DNA of 64,000 bases from Tragulus kanchil. Its lineage: Eukaryota > Chordata > Mammalia > Artiodactyla > Tragulidae. The DNA is taken from assembly GCA_022376925.1 (NCBI GenBank), contig JAIOJX010000025.1, positions 143,923,301 through 143,987,300 of the forward strand, written 5' to 3'. The notes under the pieces were generated by a model. That model was not told the origin of the DNA, made no database searches, and was given only the letters and a program-made list of their open reading frames with translations. Numbering within the stretch: the first letter of the stretch is position 1; the number at the start of each line of letters is the position of its first letter. Of the stretch, positions 57,770 through 64,000 are shown one piece after another. Position numbers and translations under genes: made by a program.

Positions 57770-59841
57770 ATGACCATTATTGTTTAAAGAGATAGGCAGT
57801 GTTATGAGAGCCTAGGATAAGAAGAAAATAATGCACTTTCCATTATGCATATGCATTAATTAGAGGCGATATATCTAGAACCAAGTTATCATTACAGATA
57901 GAACCAAGCCTAGGTCAAATATAATAGAAGTTCATTTTTCATTCAAGTAATAGTCTAGAAGGAAAAGTGGGTCAGCAGGGTAGTTCTCCTTGAGGCTATT
58001 ATTTGGATGCCCAGACTCACAGGTCTCAGTCATTTATAGCCTATTGTATCCCTAACTCACCTTTGATAATCACTATACCAGGCCAAAATGAGAGAGAACA
58101 TGATGGGGCATGTCAGGGAGTTTTTATAATTAATCTTTTAAGTGGCACATATTATCTTTACGCATATAGGAAAACAGTGGAAACATTGGAAGAACATAGT
58201 CTCATAACTTCATCTAAATGCAAGAAAAGTTGGGAAACATAGCATAGCTGACTGGACACATGTCCAGCCCTACAATTACAATGAAAGAAAGGGGGAGAAG
58301 TTTTGAGGGACAGAAGGCCATTTCCACTACAGTGTATTTTTCTTGTCATCAAATATTTGTCAGTAGATAAAATAGACTCATTCCGTCCCCAAGGAGACAA
58401 TTCAACATTTTACCCAGCTGCTGCAATCAGTCCCAAGTGCAGTATCTCTGAACTGTGAAATTTCTCCTCTAGGGCTGGATGTTTCATTTTAATTTGGTTT
58501 TCGTAGTATAGAGGTTAATACCAAAAATTACCTACCCTAACTTCAGTCAATACATATTAATACAGCAGGATAACCACATAAAAATACCAGTTAAAAAGGA
58601 GGACAATGTGTATAGAAACAGAAATTCTCTTTCATTACTGGATGGAATGTTAAGAAGTTCAGTCAACTTAGGAAGACATTTCATCAAGATCTCATGAAAG
58701 TAAACACAATCTTAACATATGATCCAGCAATTGTGATGCTTCATTTATACCCAAATGACCTGAAAACTTACAAATGGACAATTCATAATTGTCACAATGG
58801 GCTTCATTATCAATGACCATTATTGTTTATAAGAGATAGGCAGTGTTATGAGAGCCTAGGATAAGAAGAAAATAATGCACTTTCCATTATGCATATGCAT
58901 TAATTAGAGGCGATATATCTAGAACCAAGTTATCATTACAGATAGAACCAAGCCTAGGTCAAATATAATAGAAGTTCATTTTTCATTCAAGTAATAGTCT
59001 AGAAGGAAAAGTGGGTCAGCAGGGTAGTTCTCCTTGAGGCTATTATTTGGATGCCCAGACTCACAGGTCTCAGTCATTTATAGCCTATTGTATCCCTAAC
59101 TCACCTTTGATAATCACTATACCAGGCCAAAATGAGAGAGAACATGATGGGGCATGTCAGGGAGTTTTTATAATTAATCTTTTAAGTGGCACATATTATC
59201 TTTACGCATATAGGAAAACAGTGGAAACATTGGAAGAACATAGTCTCATAACTTCATCTAAATGCAAGAAAAGTTGGGAAACATAGCATAGCTGACTGGA
59301 CACATGTCCAGCCCTACAATTACAATGAAAGAAAGGGGGAGAAGTTTTGAGGGACAGAAGGCCATTTCCACTACAGTGTATTTTTCTTGTCATCAAATAT
59401 TTGTCAGTAGATAAAATAGACTCATTCCGTCCCCAAGGAGACAATTCAACATTTTACCCAGCTGCTGCAATCAGTCCCAAGTGCAGTATCTCTGAACTGT
59501 GAAATTTCTCCTCTAGGGCTGGATGTTTCATTTTAATTTGGTTTTCGTAGTATAGAGGTTAATACCAAAAATTACCTACCCTAACTTCAGTCAATACATA
59601 TTAATACAGCAGGATAACCACATAAAAATACCAGTTAAAAAGGAGGACAATGTGTATAGAAACAGAAATTCTCTTTCATTACTGGATGGAATGTTAAGAA
59701 GTTCAGTCAACTTAGGAAGACATTTCATCAAGATCTCATGAAAGTAAACACAATCTTAACATATGATCCAGCAATTGTGATGCTTCATTTATACCCAAAT
59801 GACCTGAAAACTTACAAATGGACAATTCATAATTGTCACAA
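57770..59841. repeat. D18: direct tandem duplication, about 1.044 kb period
   Basis: 57770-58797 recurs as 58813-59841 with a 15-bp separator. One difference (gtttaaagag versus gtttataagag). Overlaps D17 by 205 bp. Copy 1 breaks off inside an L1M element that copy 2 continues properly. Confidence 0.95.
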
Positions 59842-60063
59842 CGTGGAAGCAACCAAGATATCCTTCAATAGTAGATGGCAAAACAAACTGTGGTAATCCA
59901 TACAATAGAATATTATCCAGTGATTTTGCAAAAGGAACTGTCAAGCCATGAAAGACATGGAAAAACTTTAAATGAAGATTGCTGAGGAAAGAAGCTGAAC
60001 CAAAAAGGTTACATTCAGTATGATTAAAACTATATGACATTTTGAAAAAGGCAAAACTATGAT
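59640..60063 (+). mobile_element. L1M 3' fragment
   Basis: Good colinear match to an old L1 3' region: catatgatccagcaattgtg, acccaaatgacctgaaaact, cgtggaagcaaccaagatat, ccttcaatagtagatggcaa, caaactgtggtaatccatac, tcaagccatgaaagacatgg, tatgacattttgaaaaaggc. Its 5' part also appears at about 58600-58797 as the first copy of D18. Confidence 0.8.
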
Positions 60064-60600
60064 GTCCACTATGACATACCTAGATAGCATATTAAAAAGC
60101 ATTACATTACTTTGCCTACAAAGGTCTGTATAATCAAAGCTATGGTTTTTCTCAGATCCAGTCATGTATGGATCTGAGACTTTGTCCATAAAGAAAGTTG
60201 AATGCTCAGCAATTGATGCTTTCAAATTGTGATGCTGGAGAAATTCTTAAGAGTCCCTTGGACTGCAAGGAGATCAAACCAATCAATCCTAATCCTAATC
60301 CTAAAGGAAATCAACCCTGAATATTCATTGGAAGGACTGGTGCTGAAGCTGAATCCCCAATACTTGTCCACTGAGGTGAAAGTTTGACTCATTGGGAAAG
60401 ATCCTGATGCCAGGAAAGAATGAAGGCAAAAGTAGAAGCGTCACCAGAGGAAGAGATGGTTGAGTCAGATCACTGACTCAATGGACATGAATTTGAGCAA
60501 ACTCTGGAGGGTGAAGGGTGAAGGACAGAGAAACCTGGCATGCTGCAATTCATGGGGTTTCAAAGAGTTGGACACTACTGAGCAACTGAACAACAACAAA
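60064..60600 (+). mobile_element. BovB LINE 3' end, about 540 bp
   Basis: Segments of the end of the BovB reverse-transcriptase ORF and 3' UTR: gcatattaaaaagcattaca, ttactttgcctacaaaggtc, gtcatgtatggatctgagac, gagtcccttggactgcaagg, cattggaaggactggtgctg, atcactgactcaatggacat, catggggtttcaaagagttg, ctgagcaactgaacaac. Frames are broken and cattcctaatcctaatcc-type triplication (aatcctaatcctaatcctaa) is present near 60285. Joined directly to the L1M fragment, so it inserted there or replaced its end. Confidence 0.9.
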
Positions 60601-61296
60601 TGAAAACAGTGAACGAAAAAATAGCGGCAGGTGTGATGGTGGTTGTAAGGCTTGAGGAGGAAGGACGAGATAAGTATTTAGAGCAGAGAGAATTTTTAGG
60701 GCAGTGAAACTGTTTTGTATTATATAAGAATGGTAGATTATGTCACTTTATTTACATTCCTCAAAACCCATAGAACATATAACACAAAGAGTGAGCACCA
60801 ATGTAAACCATGAAATTTAGGTTATAAGGTATCAATAATGATTCATCACTTATAATAAATGTAACATACTAATGGACAACGTTAAGAGTAGATGAAACCA
60901 GAGTAGGTATGGTGAAGAAATACATAAAACCTCTCTGTATGTTCCAGTCACTTTTTCTGTAAACCTAATATCACTCAAAAAAAAAATAATAATAATGCAG
61001 CTGAGAGAAATGATGCAGTCATTGTTCAATGAAACAATGCTCTTGCACTGGGGTAGCACTGGGTAAGACCTTGTCCTGGTATGGAAAGGATCCCCACTTT
61101 AGCTGCTGTGATTCTGCTCTCTGGAAGAAGCTCCCTTTTCAATGATCCTCATAGGCTCCTGAATTTGCCTTTGGGCGGGAAGGCTTCCTCCTTCTCTGCC
61201 ATCTCCTATGGCATGTTTCTGATGAGAATTGAGTGTGAGCTCTCCTTACGGATCAAAAGGTCAAAAGCTTTCTCAGGTTTCTTTGGTAGTGCAATT
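60601..61296. other. Unique non-coding DNA
   Basis: Includes a short A/AAT tract near 60977-60994. A plus-strand frame from 61081 runs into D19 and shows no recognisable domain. Confidence 0.4.
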
Positions 61297-63431
61297 CTCT
61301 CAAAAACTAAATATTGTCAATCTATTTATTTCCTGTCTCTTCCAAGTAGCAGTGGCAACACCACCAAAATTTCTTAGACGCAATATTACATCTGTTCTTG
61401 TTTGTAACTTCCCTGCAAAGTGTGTGTGTGTATTTGTGCACCTGTGTGTGTGCAGGTGTGAACTTAATGAGAGCTAACTTGAGGACCTCTGCAACAGCTA
61501 GGTAGGAAGATATCACTCTGTATCTGATTTTTGCTTCAAGGCTGAGTATGTTAATTTGACTTAGACATCTTAATGGGCCTTTGCATTTCAAGTCTTATTT
61601 CTTGTTTGGACTTCAGAAGCAGTTAACTTTTCCAACCACATGAGGCTCTTTATCTATGAATTTTCTCTCCTTCATTCTCTGTACATAAACTAGTCAATTC
61701 TTATAATACCTTACTTGAAGCAAGGAATAGCAGCCAACACATACAAATATTCCAAGTCTTTCCAATCACTATACTTAAAACTATATGAGCATGTGGTTTG
61801 CATTCCAAGTCATAGTTAGAGGGTTGTTTTTTTTTTAATAAAAGTCAGGGTTTTGCCATGATATCATGTATTTCTCCAACTATTCAGACTGTGACCATGG
61901 CCCAAACTGAATTGGTTCAAATAGGGAAATCTATTGAAACAAACACAAAAATTCAGTGGTTTTAATATACATGTGTCTTTCTTATATAAAAGCAAGGGCA
62001 GAAGTTCCAGGGCAACCCTGGCTTTTCTCCATGTAGCTGTACAGGGATTAGTCTTATGGAGACTCTGTATTTTCAACTCCAATAAATTCTAAGATCTCTC
62101 TGGTTATTATCATGTTAGTTAGGCAGAAGGATAAAAGAGCACAGTAAAAGGCTCAGGAGGCTAAGAAACCAGGTCTGCAAGTGGAAAACATCACTTCTAC
62201 TCATATTCCAGAGACAACTCTAACTGCAAAGAAAATCGGAGATACAATGCATGCATGCTCAGGCATGTCCAACTCTTTGCAACCACATAGACTATGACCT
62301 GTCAAGCTCCTCTGTCCATGAGATTTTTGGGCAAGAATACTGGAGTGGGTTTTATAGTCCATTCCCTACTCATGGCTCTCAAAAACTAAATATTGTCAAT
62401 CTATTTATTTCCTGTCTCTTCCAAGTAGCAGTGGCAACACCACCAAAATTTCTTAGACGCAATATTACATCTGTTCTTGTTTGTAACTTCCCTGCAAAGT
62501 GTGTGTGTGTATTTGTGCACCTGTGTGTGTGCAGGTGTGAACTTAATGAGAGCTAACTTGAGGACCTCTGCAACAGCTAGGTAGGAAGATATCACTCTGT
62601 ATCTGATTTTTGCTTCAAGGCTGAGTATGTTAATTTGACTTAGACATCTTAATGGGCCTTTGCATTTCAAGTCTTATTTCTTGTTTGGACTTCAGAAGCA
62701 GTTAACTTTTCCAACCACATGAGGCTCTTTATCTATGAATTTTCTCTCCTTCATTCTCTGTACATAAACTAGTCAATTCTTATAATACCTTACTTGAAGC
62801 AAGGAATAGCAGCCAACACATACAAATATTCCAAGTCTTTCCAATCACTATACTTAAAACTATATGAGCATGTGGTTTGCATTCCAAGTCATAGTTAGAG
62901 GGTTGTTTTTTTTTTAATAAAAGTCAGGGTTTTGCCATGATATCATGTATTTCTCCAACTATTCAGACTGTGACCATGGCCCAAACTGAATTGGTTCAAA
63001 TAGGGAAATCTATTGAAACAAACACAAAAATTCAGTGGTTTTAATATACATGTGTCTTTCTTATATAAAAGCAAGGGCAGAAGTTCCAGGGCAACCCTGG
63101 CTTTTCTCCATGTAGCTGTACAGGGATTAGTCTTATGGAGACTCTGTATTTTCAACTCCAATAAATTCTAAGATCTCTCTGGTTATTATCATGTTAGTTA
63201 GGCAGAAGGATAAAAGAGCACAGTAAAAGGCTCAGGAGGCTAAGAAACCAGGTCTGCAAGTGGAAAACATCACTTCTACTCATATTCCAGAGACAACTCT
63301 AACTGCAAAGAAAATCGGAGATACAATGCATGCATGCTCAGGCATGTCCAACTCTTTGCAACCACATAGACTATGACCTGTCAAGCTCCTCTGTCCATGA
63401 GATTTTTTGGGCAAGAATACTGGAGTGGGTT
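61297..63431. repeat. D19: direct tandem duplication, about 1.08 kb period
   Basis: 61297-62351 recurs as 62376-63431. One T-run indel (gattttt versus gatttttt). The 24-bp separator (ttatagtccattccctactc) is a garbled form of the sequence after copy 2 (tgccatttcctcatccac). Contains a TG-rich patch near 61420-61460 and otherwise unique DNA. Confidence 0.95.
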
Positions 63432-63538
63432 GCCATTTCCTCATCCACAGATCTTCCTGACCTAGGGATCAAGCCTACGTCTCCAGTGTTTCCTGCATTG
63501 GCAGGCAGATTCTTTACCACTGAGCTACCTGGGAAGCC
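63326..63538 (-). mobile_element. Bov-tA SINE, complete copy
   Basis: Reverse complement: catgctcaggcatgtccaac, actatgacctgtcaagctcc, gcaagaatactggagtgggt, tgccatttcctcatccacag, ctagggatcaagcctacgtc, ctgcattggcaggcagattc, accactgagctacctgggaa. The version at 62250-62351 is cut off by the D19 join. Confidence 0.9.
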
Positions 63539-64000
63539 AAGGATACAGCCAATCATTTGTCCAACACTTCCATTTAGTGGAAAAATGGAGATTATCTTTT
63601 ATTTGGCAGTAAGAGTACCCAAACCACAAGAGGCCTTAGCACAGCCTAAATTCATGGTATAGTGACTGATTTTTCCACCAGAAGACACAAGATCCTAATT
63701 CACCTCCAAGTCTAGACACCCAAAGATTCATCGAGTCAGAGAAAAAAAGAAAAGATAATTCCTCTTTCTCCTCACTTAAAAGGTTACTTTTTAATATTCT
63801 GTGCCAGAATCTTCCTCTATTTGAGATGCCTGTGAGTGTGAAAGTTAATTTAAGAAAAGCTCCATTCTGGGAACGTAGCAGTGCATGTGACTGTCTTGAT
63901 CTGGATTAGTCAGGAGCAGGATCAATAGCTGGTTCCATGCAACACTTGCCGTCCTGCACAGCACTTTGTTTGTGGTCCTCCTGTAAGGGGCAAGCATCAG
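63539..64000. other. Unique non-coding DNA to the end of the window
   Basis: No gene or named repeat seen. A few short A-rich stretches. Confidence 0.45.

Larger units (their letters stand above)
55811..57974. repeat. D17: direct tandem duplication, about 1.098 kb period
   Basis: 55811-56877 recurs as 56910-57974. Differences: loss of three bases (cactccctc versus cacctc) at the start and one T-run indel. The 32-bp separator at 56878-56909 matches neither flank clearly. Overlaps D16 by 96 bp. Confidence 0.95.

Noticed and set aside
61081..61377. 98-codon plus-strand ORF at the D19 boundary
   Set aside because: No recognisable motif; the second half is duplicated non-coding DNA and the frame differs in the second copy context.
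1..63431. Tandem 1.1-kb units as a satellite, segmental duplication or novel mobile system
   Set aside because: The 19 units have no sequence in common, there are never more than two copies (three only where two duplications overlap), there are no terminal motifs or target-site duplications, and separators look like degraded reads.
1..64000. CRISPR arrays, bacterial operons, phage or plasmid features
   Set aside because: The repeat content is ruminant throughout; no short regularly spaced repeats and no prokaryotic gene structure.
1..64000. tRNA genes suggested by A and B boxes
   Set aside because: All occurrences of the B-box-like ggttcgatccc lie in SINE heads followed by SINE bodies; no cloverleaf with anticodon arm is preserved.

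Overview
This window is nuclear DNA of a ruminant, most likely a pecoran such as a bovid or cervid. The evidence is the repeat content: BovB (RTE-type) LINE 3' ends, many Bov-tA SINEs on both strands, CHR-2-type tRNA-derived SINEs and L1 3' ends of the ruminant type. Beneath these lies an older mammalian layer of L2, MIR, L1M and MaLR-type LTR fragments. Nothing looks bacterial or viral, there is no long ORF, and almost every short ORF is a reading of a SINE, a LINE or AT-rich non-coding DNA.

One region looks like a gene. A CpG-richer patch at about 38.6-38.95 kb carries a perfect TCTCGCGAGA (BANP-type CGCG) promoter element and a YY1-like site. About 80 bp away on the minus strand an ATG opens a 60-codon frame that ends exactly at a strong splice donor (ATG|GTAAGA). 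I read this as a promoter plus first coding exon of a gene running leftward. I could not name the gene and did not find its later exons. The rest is intergenic or intronic.

The strangest property of the window is structural. I find 19 direct tandem duplications (D1-D19 below), each with a period of 1.04-1.13 kb, of 19 unrelated sequences. The copies are nearly identical and differ mainly by one- or two-base indels in homopolymers. They abut at short microhomologies or are separated by 7-130 bp, and several of those separators are garbled versions of the sequence that follows the second copy. Neighbouring duplications often overlap by 49-323 bp, so those overlaps occur three times. About 20.7 kb of the 64 kb (roughly one third) is therefore redundant, and the real locus is probably about 43 kb. 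I interpret this as an assembly artefact: overlapping consensus units of about 1 kb that were concatenated instead of merged. It does not look like a biological array.

Layout: 0-4 kb D1-D2; 4-6.3 kb unique with MIR and a nested SINE cluster; 6.3-15 kb D3-D6 with an LTR and an L1 3' end; 15-18.3 kb unique with MIR and a SINE; 18.3-22.4 kb D7-D8; 22.4-26.2 kb an L2-like block, a SINE and D9; 26.3-28.5 kb D10 over conserved-looking unique DNA; 28.6-30.8 kb D11; 30.8-40.9 kb a clean stretch with an L2 cluster, LTR, MIR and the candidate promoter/exon; 40.9-45.3 kb D12-D13; 45.3-48.5 kb nested SINE/L1; 48.5-50.7 kb D14; 50.7-59.8 kb D15-D18 in an overlapping chain; 59.6-60.6 kb L1M plus BovB; 61.3-63.4 kb D19; then unique DNA to the end. 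I found no previously undescribed biological system. The most useful observations are the duplication artefact, the promoter/exon, and a tRNA-derived SINE subfamily with a distinctive body.
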